Shown here: piece after piece, positions 44,701 to 48,586 of the stretch
Layout: every line of letters starts with the position of its first letter
Position numbering within the stretch: position 1 is the first letter of the stretch
NCBI GenBank assembly: GCA_030762935.1
Contig: CM060883.1
Span: 51,482,001-51,546,000, forward strand
Source of the DNA: Hymenopus coronatus
Taxonomy: Eukaryota > Arthropoda > Insecta > Mantodea > Hymenopodidae
Length of the DNA stretch: 64,000 bases
Direction of reading: 5' to 3'
Program-made: the position numbers and the translations under genes
The notes under the pieces: generated by a model
Databases searched by the model: none
The model's input: the letters and a program-made list of their open reading frames with translations, nothing else
Told to the model about the DNA's origin: nothing

Positions 44701-47369
44701 TGTAGATAGCACCATGTCATGCAATAAAAGTTAACTCAAATTCAACTTTTCATCGCAAAGATTTTAAAGTGTTCATGTTGAATTTCTATTGATCACTCAT
44801 CTTTTGGCTCATGGCACTGCCAGTGTAGCTCCATTGTGAACCCAGAGTAACAGTGCAACCCTAAAAGGAATAGTGGTAACTCAAATGTAAATGAAACTAG
44901 TAAAGTCGACTGATCTAAGCTCTTTGCAATCTTGATGAGGGATGACAGAAGGGGGGAATTTTTGTTGCCATATGCACTAAATTAGTTATTTTTATAAAAA
45001 ACTTTCGCTTTGCTTTCAAATTTGCTACTTTTTCTCTTATTTTCATTATTTTTCATTGCCAGTAGACACATCATCTAGTCTTGGGATATCACTTAACCAT
45101 GCTGACTGACTGTGGGTGGAGAGGTGTTGTGCGCATTTTGTGTACTCCAAGTCGCTCCAGTGTTTCCTTCATCAGCTTGGATGAGAAGTACCCTCATTGC
45201 TGTGCATCTCCAATAGTACTTCAAAGTGGCAGAACAGTTTTTCTACAAACAGTTCACTATGATATTGGCATCCTGGTAGGAATGGCACATACTTCTGGCC
45301 ACTTGGTGAAGAGCCCATGACTGATAGAATCTTGTCTGATACAGGGAATTGTCTAGTTATGTCAATGGTGCTGTTAATATATATATATATATATTATGTT
45401 ATATTGCTGCGTGTGACCCTGACACCTGTCTGTGGGCTGCGATAAAAAAAAAAACCACACACACGTGCAAAAAACATTGGCACGACCACCTCTCAGCATC
45501 TGCCCATAGCCTCAACCAGTAGTACAGTTATCAGAGCTTGTCGATTGTTCAGTCTGATCCAAGTTGTCCTCCCAAAGTCGTCACATGTACTACTTCCAGG
45601 ACCTCTGTCATCTTACTCTGAGGGAGGATCAGCTATTCTTTCAAAGTCTTTCTGTCAGGTGACTCCCAAACTCTTAAAACAGTACACCTTTACTAGTCTT
45701 CAATGAGTCCCATTGGTCCCAGTAGGACAACACACTCTCCTGGGTGCAGTGTCTTCCCAGCTCATTCTTGTCCCTGCCTTCACTTCTGTCGGAAGTGACT
45801 CCAGGCTGGCGTTCACCAGCTGCTTCCTCCTCAAGCTTGTACTGTCCCATCTAGCTGCTGGCACTGCTGAAATCACATGGACAGCCATGGCACATTTCTG
45901 ATCAATCTTAGTGTAGTGGTTTGCCCAGATGTTATCTTGACTGCCCCCATTCCTCAATCCTGTGGTTAACACCTAATGGATTGTCTTACAATCACCAGCA
46001 TCAGATCCTGTCATACCTTCACATTGTGCACATCCTCAACAAAGGAGTAGGCTGCTTCCTGAGACAGGAAGGTTTACCAGGGCTTTGTTCACTTGCTGTT
46101 CTATTGCCAGAGTGAATTCCTGTATCATCTCTCCTAGCTGTTCTACCTTGACTTTAGCCGACTCTGGTAGGCTGCAGCCAGGATCTTATGGGCCTCCCAA
46201 ATGTCTCTGACACTGCCGACATTAGAAGTCCATTCAGCATTTCTGGCCCCCATCCCTGGAGGTTGGCTATCAGCTTAATGGCTTCCTCCACTGCTGACCT
46301 TTGGTTTTGGGGGCGGGGGTCAAAGACTGAAGTTTGACGATCCATTGCAGTTGGGTGGCTTGATGTGTGCTTCCTTCCAGTCCAACCTTCCACTGAGCAT
46401 TTTTCCATCATGCTGTCTAATTCCTTTGTACTGCTGTCAGCTCAGGGCATTAAACCACTTCCCCTTGCCTTTCAACATTGGTCACAGTATTTCTCATTCC
46501 ACCTAGCTCTTCACTTTCCCATTAAGTTCTTCTATGTCCTTCACACTGGCCAGTTGTTCGATTTTTCTTTTTAACATCTCAGTCTTCAGCTTCTCCATTC
46601 TGGATTCCATTTTTTGCTCTGTCTTCTTCATTCTGAATTTCACATTCTCGATTTTTGTTCAGTTAGTCATTGGAGAGTGAGGTATTTTTTTTTTTTTTTT
46701 GTTCATTCCAAACTATTTGAAAAGATTCATAATGAATATTCACAGAAAATAACATCAATTGGGAGAATAATAGCACTTGTTTTCAATAAATATGAAGATA
46801 TATGCAAAATATGAAAGTTGAAACCCTAAAAGGGAAGAATTGACAAATCTAGCATACCACTTTGTTGCTGAATATAAAGTATGTTAACACCTTTGAATAA
46901 TAAGTCTATTTAAACCAGCAGTTCAAACTGTTACAGCACATAATGTGCTATTTCATTCTATATCATAAACTTATTTATGTCTCAATTTGTTATAAAAGCT
47001 AATGTAGCCATACCTGTAAATTAGTTGGATCTTTGTAGCTTTCATCTGAAGCAGCTTGGAGTTTCTCATAAATCCATGATTCAAGCTCATCTGCATCTCG
47101 TTTGAAGTACTGAAATAAATACATACTATATAATTAAAGATACTTTTTTCATTAGAATAGTAATGTGAAATGCATATATTAATCTAACATACCTGAAAAC
47201 GTCTTGAATCTTCTAGCTTCTCTCGTTTCGCTCGAGCTTCAGATTTGAAATCGCCATAACGATGCAATACTTGCTCTCGTCGTTCCTGAATGTCCTCTGC
47301 AGTTTCTAGAATTTTTACTTCCTTCGGAGTAATCTGATCCATCTTGGATCACCGGGAGCAAAATATACA
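1..47369 (-). CDS. alpha-Spec: alpha-spectrin gene, N-terminal third (14 coding exons; runs off the left edge)
   Basis: Alpha-spectrin pairs with beta-spectrin to form the tetramers of the submembrane cytoskeleton. The 14 coding exons described separately join into 815 codons plus one base. The protein starts MDQITPKEVKILETAEDIQ, the N-terminal partial repeat (one helix) that binds beta-spectrin at the tetramer site. It is followed by ~106-residue triple-helix repeats whose conserved Trp falls at residues 62, 167, 273, 379, 485, 591, 696 and 802. That regular spacing shows no exon was missed. All introns are GT-AG, and split codons occur only at the exon 3/4, 11/12 and 14/15 joins. The insect protein is about 2,400 residues, so roughly a third is here; the SH3 and EF-hand parts lie beyond base 1. 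An acceptor just upstream of the ATG implies a 5' non-coding exon further right, not found. The exons have no frameshift or stop although the introns are packed with transposon debris. Identity is near certain. Confidence 0.97.
335..516. repeat. 91-bp tandem duplication, two copies
   Basis: The segment starting TATGTACCC at 335 recurs at 426 with a 91-bp period. The copies differ at only a few positions (for example GGATCATCAGG against GGATTATCAGG), so the duplication is recent. The unit shows no coding potential that I can recognise. Confidence 0.85.
869..1156 (+). mobile_element. 288-bp MITE with 62-bp terminal inverted repeats
   Basis: Bases 869-930 and 1095-1156 are inverted copies with three mismatches. 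The ends read CAGGGTTACTAC, flanked by TA on both sides, as expected of Tc1/mariner-type insertion. Just inside the right arm an ATG at 1032 begins MAENPVEKTYCMLEFARTQS, which resembles the N-terminal domain of insect Tc1/mariner-like transposases (DUF4817 type). The element therefore looks like a deletion derivative of a full transposon. It is non-autonomous. Confidence 0.8.
1299..1458 (-). CDS. alpha-Spec: alpha-spectrin coding exon 14
   Basis: Residues 763-815 plus one base, from AALTERYAAL to EPVAASTNR plus the first G of a Gly codon. It encodes the end of repeat 7 and the first helix of repeat 8 with Trp802. The donor is GAG|GTAGTA. No further spectrin exon was recognised between 1 and 1298, so the next lies beyond the window. 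Confidence 0.95.
1766..1918 (-). CDS. alpha-Spec: alpha-spectrin coding exon 13
   Basis: Residues 712-762, phase 0 at both ends, from DLTSVQNLQKKH to NIKAKE. It lies in repeat 7. The donor GAG|GTACAT is chosen over a second GT at the CTAG|GTAAAT site 26 nt downstream, because joining AKE to AALTERYAAL of exon 14 keeps the family's length and phase. Confidence 0.92.
1919..3010. other. intron between exons 12 and 13
   Basis: AT-rich intron sequence with short homopolymers. I see no gene or mobile element in it. Confidence 0.6.
3011..3195 (-). CDS. alpha-Spec: alpha-spectrin coding exon 12
   Basis: Residues 650-711, starting with the split Asp (DRIQARMDEIVRLW) and ending EDYGK. It encodes the end of repeat 6 and the start of repeat 7 with Trp696 in EDVELWLSEIE. 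The acceptor is TTCTTAG and the donor AAA|GTAAGC. Confidence 0.95.
3286..3456 (+). mobile_element. fold-back tRNA-derived SINE fragment
   Basis: Bases 3356-3426 fold as a tRNA-like unit. GCCATGG (3356-3362) pairs with CTATGGC (3420-3426), and GCTC/GAGC forms a D-stem. A-box (TAGCTCAGTGG) and B-box (GGTTCAAATTCC) promoter elements are present, but the anticodon arm is degraded. The part from the B box onward (3405-3456) is repeated in inverted form at 3286-3338, about 87% identical, giving a large hairpin. I call it a SINE head, not a working tRNA gene. A poly(C) run follows at about 3475. Confidence 0.6.
3690..4409 (+). pseudogene. Tc1/mariner-like transposase relic (DUF4817-type N-terminus)
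   Basis: Translating across frames gives, in order, a DUF4817-like helix-turn-helix stretch (SVVTVRRRFQALFQKVPP near 3920-3980), a linker ending FKPYRLQLPQALKENDKN (about 4170-4220), and the first catalytic block IFSNEATFQVSRKVNWQNVR (about 4275-4335). In that block the expected Asp is Asn. Stops and frameshifts are frequent and the element ends abruptly at about 4410, where repeat family B begins. It is dead. Confidence 0.6.
4410..5080 (+). repeat. unclassified interspersed repeat, family B, copy 1
   Basis: This segment, starting GATGGCAGCAG, aligns by eye along its length with 27440-27910. Shared blocks include the CATACTTAATA region, TCTTTCTGCTTGAC, TAATTTTATTTTAGTC and TTCTAAA(T/C)ATTAATATTTTGG at the end. 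Copy 1 carries about 200 bp more in the middle. It has no coding potential I can support. The family is not recognised. Confidence 0.6.
5219..5351 (-). CDS. alpha-Spec: alpha-spectrin coding exon 11
   Basis: Residues 606-649 plus one base, from DPTNLNGKVQKH to SHHYAE. A trailing G completes an Asp codon in the next exon. It lies in repeat 6. The donor GTAATG is weak by consensus, but the reading fits the family exactly. Confidence 0.94.
5352..6849. other. intron sequence between exons 10 and 11, left part
   Basis: AT-rich intron. No coding or element signal was recognised in this stretch. Confidence 0.55.
6850..7720 (+). repeat. unclassified interspersed repeat, family A, copy 1
   Basis: This is the longest copy of a family also seen at 48.6, 49.5 (inverted), 52.2 and 55.4 kb. 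Ordered landmarks are ATGCTAATCA, the TTGTAAGTAGAAG block, AAAAGCTGGTTGCTATG, CATCCAGAATAAA, ATTTCATTTGTCA, GTGTCGCATCCCTGGAAGAT, a CA-rich microsatellite and GGTGAAATCTTGGTATC. There is no convincing open frame. The class of element is unknown. Confidence 0.65.
7493..7548. repeat. CA-rich microsatellite inside family A
   Basis: CCCAC units pass into (CA)n. The equivalent position in the copy at about 49480 keeps only a short CAAAGACAACACAAACGGACC sequence, so the array expanded in this copy. Confidence 0.8.
8080..8330 (+). promoter_or_regulatory. Penelope-type promoter fragment with hammerhead-like motif
   Basis: An inverted CCAAT box (GATTGG, 8163) and a TATA box (TATATAA, 8194-8200) precede CCTGAAG, then a stem CGGGA (8240-8244) / TCCCG (8256-8260), then AAACGTTGG. 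The CTGA...stem...GAAAC layout resembles the hammerhead ribozyme motif known in the terminal repeats of Penelope-like elements, although the standard CTGATGA core is not complete. No Penelope coding sequence adjoins it. It is likely a solo terminal-repeat relic. Confidence 0.45.
8331..11877. other. intron sequence between exons 10 and 11, right part
   Basis: Very AT-rich with several T and A runs (for example poly(T) at 10345-10365). I see no gene or recognisable mobile element. Confidence 0.55.
11878..12033 (-). CDS. alpha-Spec: alpha-spectrin coding exon 10
   Basis: Residues 554-605, phase 0 at both ends, from LLERRNALLQ to DDSYL. It encodes the start of repeat 6 with Trp591 in ETKGWINEKL. 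The donor is CTT|GTGAGT, without the usual G before GT. Confidence 0.94.
12870..13058 (-). CDS. alpha-Spec: alpha-spectrin coding exon 9
   Basis: Residues 491-553, phase 0 at both ends, from AFLANEDLGDSL to AQRRAM. It encodes helices B and C of repeat 5. The donor is ATG|GTAAGC. Confidence 0.95.
13600..13816 (+). mobile_element. RNase-H LINE relic, part 1 (reverse transcriptase)
   Basis: Across frames this shows GCPxGLMLWPGFWNMYNLL, the RT GCPQGS block, and then MFADLVILTRGPIHQTQKTML, in which the catalytic YADD has become FAD. The reading breaks at about 13816, where a minus-strand LINE is inserted, and resumes at about 16335. It is a decayed LINE of the R1/LOA/I type. Confidence 0.55.
13817..16330 (-). 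mobile_element. Jockey/CR1-superfamily LINE relic inserted in another LINE
   Basis: Read on the minus strand, the order is endonuclease C-terminus (TCVDLMFSN, SDHYGQ; 15950-16320), a linker, and reverse transcriptase (15804-14518: NYRPISLCSTFSKIIE, FGFQKKKST, FLDLTKAFDCVD). The catalytic box is YADYT instead of YADDT. A C-terminal domain follows (14475-13978: HSHLSFGVVLWG, LQKHAIRIIC). The 3' end carries AATAAAG and a short GAAATA tandem tail at about 13817-13840. It is 5' truncated within the endonuclease. Stops, a frameshift and a 70-bp TA array interrupt the frame. It has no activity now. Confidence 0.75.
15817..15886. repeat. (TA)n microsatellite, about 70 bp
   Basis: An uninterrupted TA run lies inside the minus-strand LINE, between its endonuclease and RT readings, and breaks the frame. 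It probably expanded after insertion. Confidence 0.95.
16335..17835 (+). mobile_element. RNase-H LINE relic, part 2 (RT end, RNase H, zinc knuckle, 3' tail)
   Basis: It continues part 1: TKNGLQSTKLFLTKRN at about 16335-16380, EVKYLGIYFDTNFNF (about 16440), the post-RT block IYEGAIVPILTYAAPAWA (about 16555), and an RNase H stretch with FSWVPGHTGIAGNELVD (17200-17250). A C-terminal LTGHG...CSCNEG...HIILDC knuckle follows (17465-17585). It ends in poly(A) at 17821-17835. Many stops and shifts make it a relic. Confidence 0.65.
17836..19236. other. intron between exons 8 and 9, left remainder
   Basis: After the LINE tail I see AT-rich intron sequence with no further recognisable feature. Confidence 0.55.
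19237..19476 (-). CDS. alpha-Spec: alpha-spectrin coding exon 8
   Basis: Residues 411-490, phase 0 at both ends, from GEIDAREDSF to WMAKQE. It covers the rest of repeat 4 and the first helix of repeat 5 with Trp485 in QADTWMAKQE. The donor is GAG|GTAAAG. Confidence 0.95.
19477..20880. other. intron between exons 7 and 8
   Basis: Two overlapping minus-strand frames at 19466-19849 have no family-like composition and read across the exon 8 acceptor. I treat this as plain intron. Confidence 0.55.
20881..21561. mobile_element. head-to-head pair of Penelope-like 3' ends (imperfect palindrome)
   Basis: The right copy (plus strand, about 21178-21561) reads LKEHDRNIKTGKLK, then ISAHFWNDQHEIKQ, LDTWEKIYMKK and PEERQSYIKD. 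This resembles the C-terminal part of the GIY-YIG endonuclease domain of Penelope-like elements. The left copy (minus strand, 20881 to about 21177) is its inverted counterpart, lacks about 115 bp in the middle, and keeps KIYLKKHKTHLMNF and AEERQSYIKDLQVES. Both copies are truncated at about the same point, where they meet near 21178. Both extend into a 3' UTR shared down to a TAATATTGGAG block. No RT is present. Confidence 0.65.
21866..22033 (-). CDS. alpha-Spec: alpha-spectrin coding exon 7
   Basis: Residues 355-410, phase 0 at both ends, from ERRQKLDESYYL to ERHQEHK. It encodes the start of repeat 4 with Trp379 in DLISWINDMK. The donor is AAG|GTCAGT. Confidence 0.95.
22034..22569. other. 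intron stretch right of exon 7
   Basis: AT-rich intron with no feature recognised. The LINE 3' end probably lies near 22570. Confidence 0.5.
22570..23870 (-). mobile_element. RNase-H LINE relic, 3' half (interrupted by a retro-insertion)
   Basis: Minus-strand reading from the break: FYKMYIKPTFKYCEEILI (post-RT, about 23870-23810), LRLVIGAVKTTHYLL, then the RNase H start WLHVYTDCSSLP (about 23370, TDGS-like). The RNase H core VILQWIPAHCGMQDNETADF follows at about 23060, and LTSHDCLNKHLLRIGI...CPFC (22800-22720) ends it. This C-terminal order is typical of I/LOA-type LINEs. It continues rightward in the segment 26755-27432. Confidence 0.7.
23871..24530 (+). mobile_element. RTE-type LINE fragment, plus strand, left half of the chimeric insertion
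   Basis: Begins mid-RT at KIMTCRKKENRN, followed by EIFQYLGSKMTANGRSKTEI, LETRKNLLQTYVWSVMLYG and RIEAFETWCYRKMLKIKW. This is the C-terminal third of an RTE-clade protein. After a frameshift at about 24440 it ends YEELKRKAERRSEWR...ANQSKD. It is 5' truncated, has no tail, and meets an oppositely oriented RTE fragment at about 24530. Confidence 0.75.
24531..26706 (-). mobile_element. RTE-type LINE fragment of a different family, minus strand
   Basis: Minus-strand order: linker after the endonuclease (26700-26430, ECEQAIEKKNMARKKMLQ), and RT (26432-24973: APGEDNIIAELIKYGG, TGIICPIYKKGNK, YREITLLNVAYKIFSSIL, GVRQDDGLSMTLFNLAL, CAYADDILIVARD with YADD intact). The C-terminal domain follows (25084-24539: IRPIVTYSAETWTL, RIRWLGHIERM, ending AHQGL). 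Frames break at about 25700 and 25590, near FAFDSID. The protein differs from the plus-strand fragment, so the two are separate families. The 5' end of the fragment directly abuts a plus-strand poly(A) run. Confidence 0.8.
26707..26745 (+). repeat. poly(A) tract ending the chimeric insertion
   Basis: 39 A on the plus strand at the right end of the insertion 23871-26740. Its last bases merge with the target duplication AAAAAGTGTTTAAA (26741-26754), which matches 23858-23870. Confidence 0.9.
26755..27432 (-). mobile_element. RNase-H LINE relic, 5' half (reverse transcriptase)
   Basis: Minus-strand reading: LAIFIDFQGAYDCIWR (about 27400), LGIQGNILHWISEFI, YGIPEGSILSTTLFNIYIN (about 27200) and VLMFADDVVLWNSK (27127-27086, catalytic FADD intact). 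KYLGIVFDTKLTWKKHI (about 26870) follows. Removing the insertion joins this to the 3' half in register at QTLNTFYKMYIKPTF. Truncated at about 27432, where family B starts. Confidence 0.7.
27440..27910 (+). repeat. unclassified interspersed repeat, family B, copy 2
   Basis: Matches 4410-5080 from GATGGCAGCAG to CTAAACATTAATATTTTGGAA in the same order and orientation, lacking about 200 bp of the middle. The two copies share both outer ends, which suggests those are the element's true ends. I see no coding sequence. Confidence 0.6.
27911..28667. other. intron left of exon 6
   Basis: A 77-codon plus-strand frame at 28280-28513 shows no domain or homologue I recognise. I treat it as chance. Confidence 0.5.
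28668..28838 (-). CDS. alpha-Spec: alpha-spectrin coding exon 6
   Basis: Residues 298-354, phase 0 at both ends, from RKHEGVERDL to LKAKAK. It encodes helices B and C of repeat 3. The acceptor is CCTTTAG and the donor AAG|GTAAGA. Confidence 0.95.
29080..30780 (+). mobile_element. Penelope-like element: RT plus GIY-YIG endonuclease, degraded
   Basis: RT motifs read in order across two frames: MFGLPKIHKTGKTTRPITSS (29098), LVSFDATALYPSIP (29299), YYRQKSGLSMGNPLSPFLAN (29470) and WYRYVDNIFAIVPS (29590). In the last, the catalytic YxDD has become YVDN. After stops and A-rich sequence a GIY-YIG endonuclease follows: SGIYQIKCTNCEKFYIRQIKR (30208-30270), then LKIRSKEHFRNLKLK (30377 onward) and AVAFHFWKENHNLDP. 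A 93-bp insertion splits the endonuclease. It is 5' truncated. The 3' UTR resembles that of the pair at 21 kb (CGAAACTAGT). Dead, but the RT/GIY-YIG architecture is diagnostic. Confidence 0.85.
30271..30363. mobile_element. 93-bp hairpin insertion with 12-bp target duplication
   Basis: AAATCAAAAGAA occurs at 30259-30270 and again at 30364-30375. Removing one copy plus the 93 bp between them restores an in-register GIY-YIG reading (RQIKR joined to SLKIRSKEHF). The insert opens with a perfect 20-bp inverted repeat, TGTGATGTTGAAAATGAGTC (30271-30290) against 30299-30318, with an 8-nt loop. Adjoining AA/TT lengthens the arms to 22 bp. It has no poly(A) tail. Its class is unknown. Confidence 0.8.
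30781..31813. other. intron between the Penelope element and the LINE
   Basis: AT-rich with an A run at about 31083-31106. A 67-codon frame at 30787-30990 has no recognisable features. Confidence 0.5.
31996..32757 (+). CDS. LINE ORF1: 2A-like N-terminus, coiled coil, RRM-like domain
   Basis: The first in-frame ATG is at 31996, giving 253 codons. Residues 5-18 are hydrophobic and lead to IGGIEVNPGP, matching the 2A ribosome-skipping motif [DG][VI]ExNPGP found at the N-terminus of several LINE proteins. A coiled coil follows (about residues 30-95, MLENLTEKMNKIEGMEQR onward). Then comes an L1-type RNA-binding domain (FNLVFIGVKERRY...EAYRVGRQLGKRAIIVKF...FINKDLSTKERAL). After residue about 210 the likely original reading continues in another frame (32621-33169), so a small indel truncates this protein. 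It binds LINE RNA in known families. Confidence 0.7.
   Translation: MTNILVLASVTTLLLVIGGIEVNPGPADIITMLENLTEKMNKIEGMEQRIGKQLEKMATDIKEDVRVEVQEARREVEMVMERMERLEERERRFNLVFIGVKERRYKWPAEEILEITKEKLDLELYRWEIIEAYRVGRQLGKRAIIVKFATAQLVHEVLKRAKKLKGTDIFINKDLSTKERALQRNLVQKMKEARAQGRRAYIRNFQLWIDGEKTSHLDNTPIRHRGNYSADVNANFRKYNRKIKVQAKRNGCG
33184..33992 (+). pseudogene. LINE ORF2 apurinic-type endonuclease domain (frameshifted)
   Basis: First block LGFWNCEGVKSKI...LAVAETWLKEDQVYV...ASGGIGFFVKK (33190-33410). A frameshift lies at about 33487. The second frame gives IGIVYNPPLPSRFH, ILMGDFNIRIG (33610), NVIDYVLW (33855) and SSNSGHFPLIVDI (33930). The ETW, GDFN, DYVLW and S-x-H-x-P motifs are those of LINE endonucleases, which nick the target DNA. 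Confidence 0.75.
34087..35215 (+). pseudogene. LINE ORF2 C-terminal remainder
   Basis: Starts after the missing RT core with LKQSLQALNNYCKEWSLKVNQDKTQIVMF and YLGVKIDSGGNW, continuing in another frame with NMVVGAKMLYGIEVWGL. It ends with a CPICGRNEDMEHILFKC zinc knuckle. At least three frame breaks are present. Confidence 0.7.
35326..35951. other. intron between the LINE and the SINE
   Basis: No gene recognised. It has a poly(T) run at about 35801-35818. Confidence 0.5.
35965..36306 (+). mobile_element. tRNA-derived SINE, 342 bp, with target duplication
   Basis: The head GGTCATCTCCTTAGCGTAG holds an A box (TAGCGTAGTGG) and a B box (GGTTTGATTCC). The GTC anticodon position and following AGAGACC resemble tRNA-Asp. 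TATGCTTTGAGCA (35952-35964) and TATGCTTTAAGCA (36307-36319) form a 13-bp duplication with one mismatch. The body ends CATGGAGTTACGT. A second copy lies inverted at 63098-63447. Confidence 0.85.
36330..37170 (-). pseudogene. unidentified coding-like relic, minus strand
   Basis: Read on the minus strand, several stop-interrupted blocks look protein-like: GEPIMWPYRSASIDLLKDVE (about 37130-37070), EENMSIVEEIQLDLSEDT, KKRVRVCRKFLLKNFSAEE (about 36640), and VPKHYCRFNQQDIHQ (about 36455). The VCRKFFL...HYCR order recalls an insect repeat-encoded protein family of unknown function. I cannot name it securely. Chance similarity remains possible. Confidence 0.3.
37171..38207. other. intron left of exon 5
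   Basis: AT-rich intron with a poly(G) run at about 37573-37585. Nothing else recognised. Confidence 0.5.
38208..38396 (-). CDS. alpha-Spec: alpha-spectrin coding exon 5
   Basis: Residues 235-297, phase 0 at both ends, from ELNEAWMRLK to SVQTLQ. It encodes the start of repeat 3 with Trp273 in ETVAWISEKD. The acceptor is TTTAG and the donor CAG|GTGAGA. The intron that follows is the largest here (9,369 bp) and holds a Penelope element, a LINE and a SINE. Confidence 0.95.
38397..40197. other. intron between exons 4 and 5
   Basis: No element or gene recognised. Plus-strand frames of 61-65 codons at 39413-39729 look like chance. Confidence 0.55.
40198..40517 (-). CDS. alpha-Spec: alpha-spectrin coding exon 4
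   Basis: This is the longest coding exon in the window, at 320 nt. It covers residues 128-234, starting with the split Asp codon (DELHRLWELL) and ending RRKE at donor GTATGT. It encodes the end of repeat 1 and nearly all of repeat 2, with Trp167 in EVMFWINDKE. Confidence 0.95.
40518..41439. other. intron between exons 3 and 4, left part
   Basis: AT-rich intron with no support for a gene. The two overlapping frames at 41103-41392 are out of register with each other and match nothing I know. Confidence 0.5.
41440..42330 (+). pseudogene. Tc1/mariner-like DDE transposase relic
   Basis: Ordered blocks across frames: MEEEVLNLIDENPDQNSCNM (helix-turn-helix end, 41509), VHNIQIL / VWVMDEACF (first catalytic Asp, about 41730-41760), and NLLEDIPLELRRNMWFLHNG (about 41965-42025). 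ASLHITLAVHRRM and WIGQFGPMAXPARLPDXNLLDFIF (about 42090-42155) follow. The second catalytic Asp (HDGAP in relatives) is Asn. It carries numerous stops. It belongs to the transposase group whose N-terminus is seen at 3.9 kb. Confidence 0.65.
42910..43045 (-). CDS. alpha-Spec: alpha-spectrin coding exon 3
   Basis: Residues 83-127 plus one base. It begins AKIQKHQAFEAEV and ends IIRRRL, with the G of a split Asp codon before the donor GTGAGT. It forms helices B and C of repeat 1. The preceding intron (3,968 bp) carries a LINE scrap and a gag-like relic. Confidence 0.95.
43905..44330 (+). mobile_element. LINE C-terminal fragment (RNase-H type)
   Basis: Frames give MLSKALLNLTIEKLRSVVEY, then LTAHNTPRXHLCIM and HILCECKAFAIHRY. 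This is the post-RNase-H knuckle region (LTGH...HLHIMG...CEHILCECEALA in relatives) of I-like or R1-like LINEs. Neither RT nor tail is visible. Confidence 0.45.
44340..45080. other. intron stretch, low complexity
   Basis: Includes a TTC-rich run at about 44561-44588. No gene seen. Confidence 0.5.
45420..46690 (-). pseudogene. GC-richer block, possible LTR-retrotransposon gag relic
   Basis: This block is clearly less AT-rich than its surroundings. The minus strand gives a coiled-coil-like MESRMEKLKTEMLKRKIEQL (about 46600), then EEAIKLIANLQGWGPEMLNG (about 46285) and ILAAAYQSRLK (about 46165). EFTLAIEQ...VNKALVNL follows at about 46110. The pattern resembles the capsid region of Ty3/gypsy-type gag (A..L...L.G.A...L, then L..RL). 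No LTRs, protease or RT were found. It is frameshifted throughout. Confidence 0.35.
47014..47109 (-). CDS. alpha-Spec: alpha-spectrin coding exon 2
   Basis: Residues 51-82, phase 0 at both ends. It holds the first helix of repeat 1 with the conserved Trp62 in DELESWIYEKL. It is separated from exon 1 by an 83-bp intron, the shortest in the window. The acceptor is TTTCAG and the donor CAG|GTATGG. Confidence 0.95.
47193..47369 (-). CDS. alpha-Spec: alpha-spectrin exon with start codon (coding exon 1)
   Basis: The ATG is at 47342-47340. Coding sequence covers residues 1-50, ending in RRFQ, and 27 nt of 5' UTR precede it. An acceptor (ATTTCAG at 47376-47370) opens the exon and a GTATGT donor follows 47193. 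Residues about 10-45 form the lone helix that completes a triple helix with the C-terminal part of beta-spectrin. The start is chosen because the MDQITPKEVK opening matches the known insect N-terminus and no upstream in-frame ATG exists in the exon. Confidence 0.95.
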
Positions 47370-47619
47370 CTGAAATTAAAATTCAGAAATAAAACTCTTC
47401 AAGATTTATGTTTCTCTAACAATTAATATTAACAGCAGTCCTGCATATTAACATGCGTTTCCATTAAAGGAGAACTGAACTAACTTTTTATGGCTTCTAA
47501 TAATAAAAAATTGTGAGAACAATGTTAAAAATTGTTTTGTTCTGCATCTCGTTTTCATTATTTGATGCTCATCTAGGTGTGATGTCATATGCTTAACAAG
47601 GATTGTGCCCACACCATGT
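47370..47619. other. region just upstream of the spectrin start exon
   Basis: Contains the polypyrimidine tract and branch region of the acceptor at 47370 (minus strand). No non-coding exon or promoter could be identified. Confidence 0.5.
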
Positions 47620-47960
47620 AGCTCAGTTCCTTAGCATGGACTGTTAACCTTGTGTTGCATAAAATGAGAGACCTTTTGTACAGATTTGCACCTGGATTCA
47701 TTACACCAGAGTTAAAACTGCAGTCAAAGCAATGGTAAAAGTGCACTGAAGAAGTCAAAGCCCTTTTGTAAGCTGGTAAAGTCACAGCCATTGTTTCCTG
47801 GGATTTCCAAGGAATAATCCTCATAGATTACTTGGAAAAAGGCAGAGCCATAACTGGATCCTATTATTCTTCTTCAATGTTGGATTGTTTGAAACTTGCA
47901 TTGGCCGAAAAAAGACCAAGGTTGGCACGCAAAAGAGTGCTCTTTCATCAGGTTAATACC
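47620..47960 (+). pseudogene. mariner transposase relic, first part
   Basis: Blocks across frames: FITPELKLQSKQW (about 47695), SWDFQGIILIDYLEKGRAIT (47798-47857), and MLDCLKLALAEKRPRLARKRVLFHQ (47877-47951). The motif that should read HQDN, with the second catalytic Asp, reads HQVN. The reading stops making sense after about 47960 and appears to resume at 50213. Confidence 0.7.
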
Positions 47961-48586
47961 TCAGAGTATATAGAAAGGAAACTAAATTGTAATTCATCTG
48001 CCAAAATTCAGTGCGCATGCACAAATTCAGCCATATTGGGACTGAGTAAACAGATGTGTTGTTGAAGTTACACACTTCACATATACATATTCTTAATGTT
48101 ATTGTGTATTCTGGCTGCTGGTCTTATATGCCACTCAACAGATATATTTTAGACCATACAAGTTAGAATATTTGTTGGCTCTTAAAGCTTTACTGTTCTT
48201 ATAATGAGCAATAGTAAGAGAAAAAGGTGTCCGACGTCTCCAAATGCAAAAATAACCCATTTGCATCAAGCTTTAGTTTTCTATTATTTATTTTGTTTCA
48301 TGTAATGACAGGAATTATAACATATGGTATAGAAACATGGAGTCTCCTGTATATGATGTATATATGACAGGACTGATACATTCTGTCAAACCATATTTAC
48401 TGCCCATTCTAACTCAATGTCTTAAGCTTCTTATTCTTTTATTAAACAAGTGGCAGGCACTGAACCACTTTGTTATTTGCTCCTACCTAAATATTTTTCC
48501 GAGCCATGATTACATATTACTAGGATTTGTTTTTGCAGATATGAATAGCAAACATTAGTCTCAAAAATCTGTTCCATCTGTCCCAC

